A stretch of DNA of 64,000 bases from Ga0077527 sp038144955 (GTDB lineage Bacteria > Pseudomonadota > Gammaproteobacteria > Burkholderiales > SG8-41). Both the position numbers and the translations under genes were made by a program. The DNA lies in NCBI GenBank assembly GCA_038144955.1, contig JAYQOT010000001.1, forward strand, positions 40,259-104,258, written 5' to 3'. The notes beneath the pieces were generated by a model. The model had not been told where the DNA came from. It ran no database searches and worked only from the letters and a program-made list of their open reading frames with translations. Shown here piece after piece: positions 7,075 through 16,429 of this stretch; positions within the stretch are counted from its first letter, which is position 1; the number at the start of each line of letters is the position of its first letter.

Positions 7075-8801
7075 AGCCCGAAGCGGATCGCAGCGCCGTA
7101 CCAGGTTTGCCGCGCTGGCGCGCCAATCTTCTGCTGCTGGTGATTGCTGCCTGGTTCATCGGCCTCACCGGACGCGCGCTCTGGTTGCAGGCGATGAACA
7201 AGGATTTTCTGCAGCGCAAGGGCGAGTCGCGTTATTCGCGCGTCATCGAAATCGGTGCCAGCCGCGGCATGATCGTCGACCGCAACAACGAACCGCTGGC
7301 CATTTCGACTCCGGTGGAATCGGTGGCTGCCAGTCCGGCAGACGTCGAAGCCGAGCCTGGTGATATGCGGAAACTGGCAAAGTTGCTTGGTATCAGCAAC
7401 GAGGAGTTGCGGTCGCGGCTTGCCGATACCAGTCGAAAACATGTTTACCTCAAGCGCCAGTTGCCGCCTGAGCAGGCCGAGCAGGTAGTCCAACTGGGCA
7501 TTCCCGGCGTATTTCTGCAGCGCGAGCATCGTCGTTATTACCCTGCCGGCGAAGTGATGGCGCATGTGGTTGGATTTACCGGCGTGGACGACAAGGGTCA
7601 GGAGGCGCTGGAGCTGGCCTTCGAGGAAACCCTGGTCGGCAAGCCCGGTAGCCGCCGGGTGATCAAGGATCGCCTTGGACGCATTGTCGAGGACGTCGAG
7701 AGCATACGCGTGCCCCAGAACGGCCAGAAGCTCAAATTATCGATCGACGCACGCATCCAGTATCTGGCGTTCCGTGAGCTCAAGACGGCAGTGACAGCCA
7801 ACCGCGCCAAGGCAGGCGGCATCGTTGTACTGGACGCAGAGAGCGGCGAAATTCTCGCCATGGCGAACCTGCCTACGTACAACCCGAACAATCGCAAATA
7901 CGATGCACGGCGCACCCGCAATCGCGTCCTGACCGACCTGTTCGAGCCGGGGTCGACACTGAAACCCTTCACCGCAGCGGCGGCACTCGAGGCTGGGTTG
8001 TACAAGCCCGAGACCGTGATCCAGACTGCACCGGGGAAAATGACCATTGGCAACCGCACCATACACGACGCCCATCCCCAGGGCGCGTTGACGGTGTCGC
8101 AGGTGATCCAGAAGTCCTCGAACGTGGGCACCGCGAAAATGGGTTTGGCGTTGCCCTCTGAAGTGTTGTGGAACGTATTCAACAGCGCGGGATTCGGCGT
8201 TTCGCCGCGAACGGGTTTTCCCGGTGAGGTATCGGGTCGTCTGCGGGCGTTCGGGACCTGGAAGCCGATCGAGCAGGCCACCATATCCTATGGCTACGGC
8301 ATTTCCGTTTCGCTGCTGCAACTGGCGCGGTCATACACCGTTTTCGCGTCCGACGGGATGCTGCGCCCGGTTACGCTGGTGGCAAGCGAAAAACCTGCGC
8401 CGGGTACGCGGGTGATTTCAGCTGATACTGCGCGCGCCGTCAGGCACATGCTTGAGCTCGCCACCCAGCCCGGCGGCACTGCCCCCGGCGCGCAGATACC
8501 CGGCTATACGGTGGCCGGAAAAACCGGAACTGCGCACAAGCTTGAAGGCAAGAGCTACGCCGCCAACCGTTACGTATCCTCTTTCGTCGGGCTGGCGCCC
8601 GCATCGCGCCCGCGGGTGGTGATTGCAGTAATGATCGACGAACCTTCGGCCGGTCAGTATTACGGCGGCGCAGTGGCGGCGCCGGTGTTCAGCCAGGTGG
8701 CTGCAGGGACATTGCGGATGCTCGGCGTTCCTCCCGACGCGCCGGGCAAACCCTCGGTTCTGGTGCCGGCAGAAGTACCGCTGGTCAGGGAGGAGGTGTG
8801 A
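7071..8801 (+). CDS. ftsI: Peptidoglycan transpeptidase FtsI (PBP3)
   Basis: A 576-residue class B penicillin-binding protein that crosslinks septal peptidoglycan. A short cytoplasmic tail and one membrane anchor (about residues 18-40) precede the dimerisation domain. The transpeptidase motifs are intact: STLK with the acylated Ser295, SSN at 349-351 and KTGT starting at Lys484. The length matches FtsI. It lies between ftsL and murE with four-base overlap at its 5' end (ATGA). The ribosome site of murE, AGGAGG, lies inside its last codons. Confidence 0.96.
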   Translation: MKPEADRSAVPGLPRWRANLLLLVIAAWFIGLTGRALWLQAMNKDFLQRKGESRYSRVIEIGASRGMIVDRNNEPLAISTPVESVAASPADVEAEPGDMRKLAKLLGISNEELRSRLADTSRKHVYLKRQLPPEQAEQVVQLGIPGVFLQREHRRYYPAGEVMAHVVGFTGVDDKGQEALELAFEETLVGKPGSRRVIKDRLGRIVEDVESIRVPQNGQKLKLSIDARIQYLAFRELKTAVTANRAKAGGIVVLDAESGEILAMANLPTYNPNNRKYDARRTRNRVLTDLFEPGSTLKPFTAAAALEAGLYKPETVIQTAPGKMTIGNRTIHDAHPQGALTVSQVIQKSSNVGTAKMGLALPSEVLWNVFNSAGFGVSPRTGFPGEVSGRLRAFGTWKPIEQATISYGYGISVSLLQLARSYTVFASDGMLRPVTLVASEKPAPGTRVISADTARAVRHMLELATQPGGTAPGAQIPGYTVAGKTGTAHKLEGKSYAANRYVSSFVGLAPASRPRVVIAVMIDEPSAGQYYGGAVAAPVFSQVAAGTLRMLGVPPDAPGKPSVLVPAEVPLVREEV

Positions 8802-10273
8802 TGGGCGTCCGCCTGCAGGAGGTACATGCGGCGGTAAGTCGGCTTGGCATTCGCCGGCTTGCGGTCGATAGCCGCACGATCAGGCCTGGAGACACTTTCC
8901 TCGCCTATCCTGGCGAGTCACGCGACGGCCGGGATTTCATTACCCAGGCCATTGCTGCCGGCGCGACATCCGTGCTGTGGGACAGCGAACGTTTCGAGTG
9001 GAATCCCCGCTGGAAAGTTGCCAATGCCGGGATCAGGCATCTGCGGCGCAAAGCAGGCGAGATTGCCAGCGAGGTTTGTGGCAGGCCCAGTGCCCGGCTG
9101 TGGACCATCGGTGTTACAGGCACCAATGGCAAGACTTCATGCAGCCAGTGGATTGCCCAATCCCTGACGCGGGTAAGGCGCAAATGCGCCGTGATCGGCA
9201 CACTGGGCAGCGGTTTCCCCGGAAAGCTGGACGCTGCGATCAATACCACGCCTGATGCAGTCACGCTGCACCAGCGCATGCGCGGCATGGTGCGCGCCGG
9301 CGCCCGTGGAGTTTGCATGGAAGTGTCCTCGCACGGCCTGGCGCAGCACCGGTTGTCCGGCGTCGAGTTCGATGTCGCGCTGCTGACCAATCTGACCCGC
9401 GATCATCTCGATTACCACGGCACGATGCAGCGCTACAAGGCGGCGAAGGCACGGCTGTTTCGCTGGCCGACGCTTACCCATGCAGTGTTGAATCTGGATG
9501 ACGATTTTGGACGCGAACTGGCGCGGCAGTGGACACATAACCGTGCCCGGCCACTGGGCTACGGTTTCGAATTGCGCAAGACGCGTACGCGGGTGCCGAC
9601 GGTCGAGGGGCGCAATCTGCGCATGGGCATTGACGGCCTGTCGTTTGACATTTCATCGCCCTGGGGGCGTGCTTCCCTGCGCAGCCCTCTGATCGGCAGT
9701 TTCAACGCCGCAAACCTGCTGGGTTCGCTGGCCACCCTGCTGGCCAGCGAGGTCAGCCTGGAGCATTCGGTTGCCGCACTGGAAAAGGTGGTTCCGGTTG
9801 CGGGGCGTACGGAACGGTACGGCGGCGGTTCGGCACCGCTGATCATCGTCGATTACGCCCACACTCCCGACGCACTCGAGAAAGTGTTGCAGGCATTGCG
9901 CGCCGTTGCTGGACCGCGTGGACGTCTTTGCTGCGTGTTCGGTTGCGGCGGTGACCGTGACCGGGGCAAGCGTCCTTTGATGGGCGCGGTGGCTTCACGC
10001 TACGCCGACCGGGTGATCATTACCAGCGACAATCCCCGCAGCGAAGATCCGGAGCGGATCATTGCCGACATCGCCGAGGGCGTGACCGGACAAAGCGAGC
10101 GCGTGACCAAGCGGCAGAGCGCGGTGCGCATGGCGGTGGCGGAAGCCCGGCGCGGCGACGTGGTGTTGATAGCCGGCAAAGGCCACGAGCGCTACCAGGA
10201 AATCCGCGGGGTCAGGCACCGTTACAGCGACTCCGCCGTGGTTCGCGCGGAACTGGGCAGGAGAACAAGGTGA
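8801..10273 (+). CDS. murE: UDP-MurNAc-L-Ala-D-Glu ligase MurE, meso-DAP type
   Basis: A 490-residue cytoplasmic Mur ligase that adds the third residue of the stem peptide. The ATP loop TGTNGKTSCSQ is near residues 108-118 and the C-terminal signature GKGHERYQ near 460. The DNPRSE motif near 408 is the one that recognises meso-diaminopimelate, which fits a Gram-negative wall. Two starts are possible: GTG at 8798 and ATG at 8801. AGGAGG at 8791-8796 is close to both; the ATG is preferred because the GTG would be only one base from it. The ATG overlaps the last base of the ftsI stop. Confidence 0.95.
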   Translation: MGVRLQEVHAAVSRLGIRRLAVDSRTIRPGDTFLAYPGESRDGRDFITQAIAAGATSVLWDSERFEWNPRWKVANAGIRHLRRKAGEIASEVCGRPSARLWTIGVTGTNGKTSCSQWIAQSLTRVRRKCAVIGTLGSGFPGKLDAAINTTPDAVTLHQRMRGMVRAGARGVCMEVSSHGLAQHRLSGVEFDVALLTNLTRDHLDYHGTMQRYKAAKARLFRWPTLTHAVLNLDDDFGRELARQWTHNRARPLGYGFELRKTRTRVPTVEGRNLRMGIDGLSFDISSPWGRASLRSPLIGSFNAANLLGSLATLLASEVSLEHSVAALEKVVPVAGRTERYGGGSAPLIIVDYAHTPDALEKVLQALRAVAGPRGRLCCVFGCGGDRDRGKRPLMGAVASRYADRVIITSDNPRSEDPERIIADIAEGVTGQSERVTKRQSAVRMAVAEARRGDVVLIAGKGHERYQEIRGVRHRYSDSAVVRAELGRRTR

Positions 10274-11649
10274 TGAGTCTGGCCCAGGCGGTGGAGGCAA
10301 TCGGCGGCGGAATGAACGGTGCTGACGTGCGGTTCGAGCGCGTCTGCACCGACAGCCGGACGGTCGGTCGCGGCGACCTGTTTGTCGCACTCAGGGGCGA
10401 GAACCACGACGGGCACCGTTTTGTCGGCCAGGCGGTTGCCGCCGGCGCCGTTGCCGCCATCATCGACCGCGCCGGCAAGTCAACGATACCGGCTGCGGTT
10501 CCGCATGCGGTGGTTGACAACACCACCATTGCTCTCGGCAGCCTTGCGGCGCACTGGCGGCGCCGGTTTGTCATCCCGGTGATCGCCGTCGTCGGCTCAA
10601 ACGGGAAAACCACTGTCAAGGAGATGATCGCGGCCTGCCTGCGCGCGCATTTCGGGGATGACGGCGTGCATTGCACCCGGGGTAACCTCAACAACCACAT
10701 CGGTGTGCCGCTGACGTTGCTGTCGCTGCGTCCTGCGCATCGCGTATCGGTGGTCGAAATCGGCATGAATCATCCCGGAGAAACCCGGGAACTTGCACGA
10801 CTGGTCGCGCCGACCGTTGCCGTCATCAACAATGCGCAGCGTGAACACCAGGAGTTCATGCGTTCGGTTGCGGATGTTGCGGAAGAGCATGCAGACCTGA
10901 TCCGGGCATTGTCGGGACAGGGTATCGCCGTATTCAACGCTGATGATACCCATGCCGATATCTGGCGTGCCGCGGCCGGCAAACACGCGGTACGGGATTT
11001 CGGGTTGACGAACAGTGCGCGAGTTCATGCGCGAGCTGAGCTTAAACCAGCGGCATCGGCAATTACGGCAATCACGCCGGAAGGCGGTGCCCAATTCGAA
11101 CTGCCGCTGGCCGGGGAGCACAACGTGCGCAATGCCCTGGCGGCAATTGCAGCTGCCACCGCAGCCGGTGCAACCCCGCAAGACTGTGCCAGGGCGCTGG
11201 CCGGATTTGCCGCCGTCAAGGGCAGGCTGCAGGTCAAGGCGGGTCGCAACGGCGCGACGCTGATTGACGATACCTATAACGCGAATCCTGATTCGGTGCG
11301 GGCCGCGATCGATGTGCTGGCGAAGTTGGGCGGCCGCAGGATCCTGATATTGGGTGACATGGGCGAGGTCGGCGAGCAGGGAGCGGCGTTTCACCGCGAG
11401 ATGGGCGAGTACGCGCGTGGCGCCGGCATTGATGCGATGTTCGCCACCGGCGAGCAGTCTGTTCACGCAGTGCGTGCGTTTGGCGCCGGCGCAAGGCATT
11501 ACCCGCAAGTGGAGAAATTGCTGGCGGATGTGCAGGATGCGCTCGCTCCGCGGACCACGGTACTGGTCAAAGGATCGCGCTTCATGCGGATGGAGCGGGT
11601 AGTCGAAGGGTGTGAGCACCGGAATGCGGAGGGCAGTCGATGCTGCTGA
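10273..11649 (+). CDS. murF: UDP-MurNAc-tripeptide D-Ala-D-Ala ligase MurF
   Basis: A 458-residue Mur ligase that attaches D-Ala-D-Ala, completing the UDP-MurNAc-pentapeptide. The ATP loop GSNGKTTVKEM lies near residues 109-119 and DDTYNANPDS, a MurF hallmark, near 330. GDMGEVG near 360 is also characteristic. Either GTG at 10270 or ATG at 10273 could start it; AGGAG at 10259-10263 suits both, and ATG is chosen. Its last ten bases overlap mraY, so coupling to the membrane step is likely. Confidence 0.95.
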   Translation: MSLAQAVEAIGGGMNGADVRFERVCTDSRTVGRGDLFVALRGENHDGHRFVGQAVAAGAVAAIIDRAGKSTIPAAVPHAVVDNTTIALGSLAAHWRRRFVIPVIAVVGSNGKTTVKEMIAACLRAHFGDDGVHCTRGNLNNHIGVPLTLLSLRPAHRVSVVEIGMNHPGETRELARLVAPTVAVINNAQREHQEFMRSVADVAEEHADLIRALSGQGIAVFNADDTHADIWRAAAGKHAVRDFGLTNSARVHARAELKPAASAITAITPEGGAQFELPLAGEHNVRNALAAIAAATAAGATPQDCARALAGFAAVKGRLQVKAGRNGATLIDDTYNANPDSVRAAIDVLAKLGGRRILILGDMGEVGEQGAAFHREMGEYARGAGIDAMFATGEQSVHAVRAFGAGARHYPQVEKLLADVQDALAPRTTVLVKGSRFMRMERVVEGCEHRNAEGSRCC

Positions 11650-12725
11650 TTCTCTCGCAATGGCTGGAGCAGTATGTCCGAGCTTTCAATGTGTTCGGCT
11701 ACCTCACGCTGCGGGCGGTGCTGGCCTGCCTGACGGCGCTGATCATCTCCTTTGTCGTCGGTCCGGCACTGATCCGCAAGCTCACCGCGTACAAGATCGG
11801 CCAGGCCGTGCGTGACGACGGGCCGCAGACCCACCTGGTCAAGGCAGGAACACCGACGATGGGCGGCGCGCTGATACTTGTCGCGATACTCGTCACCACG
11901 CTGCTGTGGGCCGACCTGCAGAACCGGTTTGTCTGGATAGTGCTTGCAGTGACCGCCGGTTTCGGCGCCATCGGCTGGGTCGACGATTACCGCAAGGTGG
12001 TCCATCGCAATCCGAAAGGGCTTTCAGCGAAGGCCAAGCTGTTCTGGCAGTCGGTGATCGGGCTGAGCGCGGCCATTTTCATTGCCTATTCGTCCAATCT
12101 GCCGGCGCAAACGGCTTTCATCGTGCCTTTCTTCAAGCAGGTTGCGTATCCGCTGGGCGCGGTCGGGTTCATCGTCATGACTTACTTCGTGATCGTCGGC
12201 ACCAGCAATGCCGTCAACCTGACCGATGGACTCGACGGGCTGGCGATCATGCCGACGGTGATGATCGGCAGCGCATTGGGAATTTTTGCCTACGTCGCCG
12301 GCAACGTCGTTTTCGCCAAGTATCTCGGGTTTCCGTACATCCCGGGCGCCGGCGAATTGACCGTGATCTGCGGCGCCATCGCCGGTGCAGGACTGGCGTT
12401 CCTCTGGTTCAACGCCTACCCGGCAGAGGTGTTCATGGGCGATGTCGGCGCACTGGCGCTGGGTGCTGCGCTGGGCACGATCGCCGTGATCGTGCGCCAG
12501 GAAATCGTGCTCTTCATCATGGGTGGCGTGTTCGTTGTCGAAACCCTGTCGGTGATGCTGCAGGTGGCTTCGTTCAAGCTCACCGGCAAGCGGATATTCC
12601 GCATGGCGCCGCTGCACCATCACTACGAATTGAAGGGCTGGAAAGAGAATCAGGTCGTTGTCAGGTTCTGGATCATCACGATGATGCTGGTTCTGGTGGG
12701 GCTTTCAACATTGAAGCTCAGATGA
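11640..12725 (+). CDS. mraY: Phospho-MurNAc-pentapeptide transferase MraY
   Basis: A 361-residue polytopic inner-membrane enzyme that moves phospho-MurNAc-pentapeptide to undecaprenyl phosphate, forming lipid I. Family motifs are visible: GTPTMGG near residue 70, the catalytic-aspartate stretch GWVDDYRKV near 112-120, NAVNLTDGLDGLA near 190-202, and MAPLHHHYE near 322-330. About ten hydrophobic segments are present. It begins inside murF and ends at an ATGA junction with a 35-codon reading frame rather than directly with murD. Confidence 0.97.
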   Translation: MLLILSQWLEQYVRAFNVFGYLTLRAVLACLTALIISFVVGPALIRKLTAYKIGQAVRDDGPQTHLVKAGTPTMGGALILVAILVTTLLWADLQNRFVWIVLAVTAGFGAIGWVDDYRKVVHRNPKGLSAKAKLFWQSVIGLSAAIFIAYSSNLPAQTAFIVPFFKQVAYPLGAVGFIVMTYFVIVGTSNAVNLTDGLDGLAIMPTVMIGSALGIFAYVAGNVVFAKYLGFPYIPGAGELTVICGAIAGAGLAFLWFNAYPAEVFMGDVGALALGAALGTIAVIVRQEIVLFIMGGVFVVETLSVMLQVASFKLTGKRIFRMAPLHHHYELKGWKENQVVVRFWIITMMLVLVGLSTLKLR

Positions 12726-12829
12726 GATGCGGATTGACGCGCGCACATGCCGACTTGCAGGGCGGTATTTCCGGCCCGGGCGGAAAACGCACGGTTGCGT
12801 TCGCCATGGCGGCAGGAAGCGGCGACTGA
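12722..12829 (+). CDS. Possible 35-residue coupled peptide between mraY and murD
   Basis: The mraY stop and the murD start are 103 bases apart, an unusually large gap for this cluster. The gap is filled by one small open frame. Its ATG overlaps the mraY stop (ATGA) and its TGA overlaps the murD ATG (TGATG). The 35-residue product starts MRCGLTRAHADLQ and is Gly- and Ala-rich; I recognise no domain. It may be a real translational relay, or a chance frame that only keeps ribosomes moving into murD. Confidence 0.35.
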   Translation: MRCGLTRAHADLQGGISGPGGKRTVAFAMAAGSGD

Positions 12830-14196
12830 TGCGTGCGCTCAAGGGGGCCCGCGTGGTCGTGATCGGTCTCGGGGACTCCGGGATGTCGATGGTCCGCTGG
12901 GCCAGTCGTCACGGTGCGCGGGTAAGCGGAACCGATACCCGGACAGTGCCGCCATCTGCAGAACGATTGAGAAGCGAATTTCCTGACATGCCGTTGGCAC
13001 TGGGTGTGGCACCCGATAACGAGATCGCCTGCGCCGACATCGTGGCGGTGAGTCCTGGCGTTGACCGGCGCGGCGGGGCGATCGCGGAGGCGGCACGGCG
13101 CGGAGTGCCGGTCGTGGGCGACATCGAGTTGTTTGCGCAGGCCCTTGCAACACGCAATGATGCGCCGCCGGTAGTCGCGATAACCGGATCCAACGGCAAG
13201 AGTACGGTGACTGCCATGGCCGGGGCGATCTGCGAGGCCGGCGGATTGCGGCCGCTGGTGGCGGGCAATATCGGGCTGCCTGTGCTTGATGCATGGTCCG
13301 GAATCGAAGATGGGGCGGCGATGCCCGGTGCCGTCGTGCTCGAGCTGTCGAGCTTCCAGCTGGAAAGCACCATTTCATTGCGGCCGCGCGCGGCCACGGT
13401 CCTCAACGTGACCGAGGATCATCTCGACCGTTACAGCGGCCTTGCCGAATATTCCGCGGCGAAGCAGCGGATTTTTGCCGGCGATGGCCTGCAAGTCATC
13501 AACCGCGATGACCGCTGGAGCGCGGGCATGGCAGTGAGCGGACGGGGCGTGGTGAGCTTTGGCCTCGGCTTGCCGCCGACAGAAAACGACTGGGGCGTGG
13601 ATGAACGGGCGACGCTGATGCGCGGTTCGTTCGGAATGGCTGCGATGGACAGCCTGCGCGTCACTGGTCTGCACAACGCCGCCAATGCGCTCGCGGCGGG
13701 GGCGTTATGCCGCGCGCTGAATGTGTCCGATACCGACATCGTGAGCGGCTGGCAGGCATTCGACGGATTACCGCACCGCGTAAAAAACATCAATACAATC
13801 AATAAGATATCATTCTACGACGACTCCAAGGGTACCAATGTCGGCGCCACAGTGGCGGCACTCACCGGGATGCCATGTCCGGTAGTGCTGATCGCTGGTG
13901 GGGATGGCAAGGGACAGGATTTTTCCCCGCTGGCCGCAGCCGTTCGCGGCAAAGCGCGTGCCGTGGTGCTCATCGGTCGCGATGGAGCGCGCATTGCTGG
14001 TGCCATAGGTGACGCGGCACCCGTGGTGCACGCGGCGGACATGAATGCTGCTGTTGAAAGCGCCTATGCGGCAGCCAGGGCCGGTGACGCCGTGCTGCTG
14101 TCCCCTGCCTGCGCCAGTTACGACATGTTCCGCAATTACATACACCGTGCAGAACAGTTTGCGGCAGCGGTGGAACGGCTGCGGAGGCGCTCATGA
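12829..14196 (+). CDS. murD: UDP-MurNAc-L-alanine D-glutamate ligase MurD
   Basis: A 455-residue Mur ligase that adds D-glutamate to UDP-MurNAc-L-Ala. The N-terminal substrate domain begins VVVIGLGDSGMS at about residues 8-19; the ATP loop TGSNGKSTVTAM is near 119-130, and DDSKGTNVGAT near 327 is the MurD-specific C-terminal signature. The ATG at 12829 gives the normal N-terminus. An in-frame ATG at 12727 would add 34 Arg-rich residues without family support and is rejected. The 3' end overlaps ftsW by four bases. Confidence 0.95.
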   Translation: MRALKGARVVVIGLGDSGMSMVRWASRHGARVSGTDTRTVPPSAERLRSEFPDMPLALGVAPDNEIACADIVAVSPGVDRRGGAIAEAARRGVPVVGDIELFAQALATRNDAPPVVAITGSNGKSTVTAMAGAICEAGGLRPLVAGNIGLPVLDAWSGIEDGAAMPGAVVLELSSFQLESTISLRPRAATVLNVTEDHLDRYSGLAEYSAAKQRIFAGDGLQVINRDDRWSAGMAVSGRGVVSFGLGLPPTENDWGVDERATLMRGSFGMAAMDSLRVTGLHNAANALAAGALCRALNVSDTDIVSGWQAFDGLPHRVKNINTINKISFYDDSKGTNVGATVAALTGMPCPVVLIAGGDGKGQDFSPLAAAVRGKARAVVLIGRDGARIAGAIGDAAPVVHAADMNAAVESAYAAARAGDAVLLSPACASYDMFRNYIHRAEQFAAAVERLRRRS

Positions 14197-15359
14197 GCCG
14201 GTATTCCGCAGCGGTCAGCCCGCGCCTCTTGGATGTCGAATACGACAGCGCGTTGATCTGGGTCACCCTGCTGTTGCTGTCGTTCGGACTGGTGATGGTT
14301 TATTCGGCATCGATAGCCATAGCCGAGGCCGGCCGCAGTAGCGGCGGCAATCCGGCTCACTTCCTGGTCCGGCATGGCCTGTTCATCCTGATCAGTCTTT
14401 TTTCTGCGGCCATGGTGTTCCAGGTACCGCTGCGCCTGTGGCAGCAGGCGGCGCCATTCCTGTTCATGGCCGGCCTGGTGCTGCTGGTCCTGGTTCTGCT
14501 GCCGGGCATCGGTCGGGAAGTGAACGGCAGCCGGCGCTGGCTGTCGCTGTTCGTCGTCAATCTCCAGCCTTCGGAACTGATGAAGCTGTGCGCCGTGCTC
14601 TATGCGGCTGACTATACCGTCCGCAAGGCGGCGCACATGCACAGTCTGAGCAAGGGTTTCATGCCGATGTTTTGCGTCATGCTGCTCACCGGTGCATTGT
14701 TGTTGCTCGAACCTGATTTCGGCGCGTTTGCAGTAATCACCGTCATTGCGATGAGCATGCTTTTCCTCGGCGGCATGAACTGGCGCCTGTTCGCCGGCCT
14801 GATCGTGATGCTTCTCTGCGGGTTCCTGCTGCTGATCTGGACCAGCCCCTATCGCATGCAGCGCGTGATCGGCTTCATGGATCCCTGGGCTGATCCCTAT
14901 GGCAAGGGCTACCAGTTGTCCCATGCGCTGATCGCGTTCGGCCGCGGCGAATGGTTCGGCGTAGGTCTCGGTGCGAGTGTCGAAAAACTGTTTTACCTGC
15001 CTGAGGCACACACCGATTTCCTGCTGGCCGTGATCGCTGAAGAGCTGGGATTTGCCGGCGTTGCGACACTGGCCATGCTGTTTGGCTGGATCGTGTGGCG
15101 GGCTTTCGCCATTGGCCGGCGAGCCGCCGATCTCGAGAGGCCGTTTGCGGCGCTGGTGGCACAGGGCATCGGTCTGTGGATCGGTGTACAGGCCATTATC
15201 AACATGGGCGTCAACATGGGCATATTGCCGACCAAAGGGCTGACCTTGCCGCTGTTGTCATTCGGCGGCAGTGCAATCCTGGTGACCTGCTGTGCACTGG
15301 CGATACTGCTGCGTGTGGACTGGGAGAACCGGCAACAGATGCGGGGGTTCGCCGTATGA
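14193..15359 (+). CDS. ftsW: Septal peptidoglycan polymerase FtsW
   Basis: A 388-residue SEDS-family glycosyltransferase with about ten membrane segments that polymerises lipid II at the septum together with FtsI. Conserved SEDS features are present: NGSRRWLS near residue 110, NLQPSELMKL near 125-134, and the loop with the family's catalytic aspartate region EPDFGAF near 178. GVGLGASVEKLFYLPEAHTDF near 255-275 and LPLLSFGGSA near 350 complete the pattern. It overlaps both murD and murG by four bases (ATGA). Confidence 0.96.
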   Translation: MSRYSAAVSPRLLDVEYDSALIWVTLLLLSFGLVMVYSASIAIAEAGRSSGGNPAHFLVRHGLFILISLFSAAMVFQVPLRLWQQAAPFLFMAGLVLLVLVLLPGIGREVNGSRRWLSLFVVNLQPSELMKLCAVLYAADYTVRKAAHMHSLSKGFMPMFCVMLLTGALLLLEPDFGAFAVITVIAMSMLFLGGMNWRLFAGLIVMLLCGFLLLIWTSPYRMQRVIGFMDPWADPYGKGYQLSHALIAFGRGEWFGVGLGASVEKLFYLPEAHTDFLLAVIAEELGFAGVATLAMLFGWIVWRAFAIGRRAADLERPFAALVAQGIGLWIGVQAIINMGVNMGILPTKGLTLPLLSFGGSAILVTCCALAILLRVDWENRQQMRGFAV

Positions 15360-16429
15360 AGCGCACCCTGCTGGTCATGGCTGGCGGCACCGGAGGACAC
15401 ATCTTTCCGGCACTGGCGGTTGCCGACGTACTGCGCGCGAAGGGCTGGGAGGTGGTGTGGCTGGGCGCACGAGGCGGCATGGAGGAGCGGCTGATTCCGC
15501 CCCGGGGTTACCCGACGGTGTGGATCCGTTTCGGTGGCGTGCGCGGCAAAGGCTGGCTGCGCAAGCTGTTGTTGCCAACCGCACTGCTGGTGGCGTTCTG
15601 GCAAAGTGCGGCGGCCATCCTCCGCCATCGGCCCGATGTGGTGCTGGGCATGGGGGGATATGCGGCATTTCCCGGCGGCATGATGGCTGCGTTCTTCGGT
15701 CGGCCGCTGGTGATTCATGAACAGAATGCGGTGCCGGGAATGGCGAACAGGGTCCTGGCCGGGGTCGCAGACCGGGTGCTTTCGGCGTTTCCGGATGCAT
15801 TTCGCGGCCGGGTGGATGTGGTCTGGTCGGGCAATCCGGTGCGGGAAGACATCGTCCGGCTCTCGCCTCCGGAGTCGCGTTTCGCCAATCGCAGCGGACC
15901 GCTGCAGCTTTTCATAGTCGGCGGCAGCCTCGGGGCCAAGGCCTTGAACGAAACCGTGCCGCAGGCACTCGCTCTGATTGCCGCAGCGGAACGGCCGCTG
16001 GTCACGCACCAGGCCGGAGAGGCGCATGTCGAAGCCTTGCGCAGGACCTACCGCGAAGCAGGGGTGGATGCCGAGGTTCTGGCTTTCATTGACGACATGG
16101 CTGCGCGATACGGCAAGGCAGACCTGATCATTTCGCGCGCAGGAGCGACCACGGTAACCGAGCTTGCGGTGGCGGGCGTGGGCAGCATACTCATTCCGTT
16201 TCCTCATGCGGTTGACGACCATCAGACCCGCAACGCGCGGTATCTCGCCGACCGCGGCGCTGCGCTGCTGGTGCCTCAGGGCGAACTTACCCCGCAATCG
16301 TTGGCCGAGGTGCTGCGCGGGCTGACGCGGCAGAAACTGATGGACATGGCGCGCGCAGCGCGTGCACTCGGCAAACCCGAGGCGGCGCAAAAAGTGGCGG
16401 ATCTTTGCATGGAGCTCGCGCCGGCATGA
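15356..16429 (+). CDS. murG: Lipid II synthase MurG
   Basis: A 357-residue membrane-associated GT28 glycosyltransferase that adds GlcNAc to lipid I. The first Gly-rich loop AGGTGGHIFPALA is at about residues 9-21 and the second, VGGSLGAKALN, near 189-199. HEQNAVPG near 125 and the UDP-GlcNAc site ISRAGATTVTEL near 260 are as in the family. The ATG at 15356 overlaps the ftsW stop (ATGA), and the end overlaps murC in the same way. Confidence 0.96.
   Translation: MKRTLLVMAGGTGGHIFPALAVADVLRAKGWEVVWLGARGGMEERLIPPRGYPTVWIRFGGVRGKGWLRKLLLPTALLVAFWQSAAAILRHRPDVVLGMGGYAAFPGGMMAAFFGRPLVIHEQNAVPGMANRVLAGVADRVLSAFPDAFRGRVDVVWSGNPVREDIVRLSPPESRFANRSGPLQLFIVGGSLGAKALNETVPQALALIAAAERPLVTHQAGEAHVEALRRTYREAGVDAEVLAFIDDMAARYGKADLIISRAGATTVTELAVAGVGSILIPFPHAVDDHQTRNARYLADRGAALLVPQGELTPQSLAEVLRGLTRQKLMDMARAARALGKPEAAQKVADLCMELAPA

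Noticed and set aside
12727..12828. 34-residue N-terminal extension of MurD
   Set aside because: The Arg-rich extension has no counterpart in MurD; the ATG at 12829 gives the conserved N-terminus.
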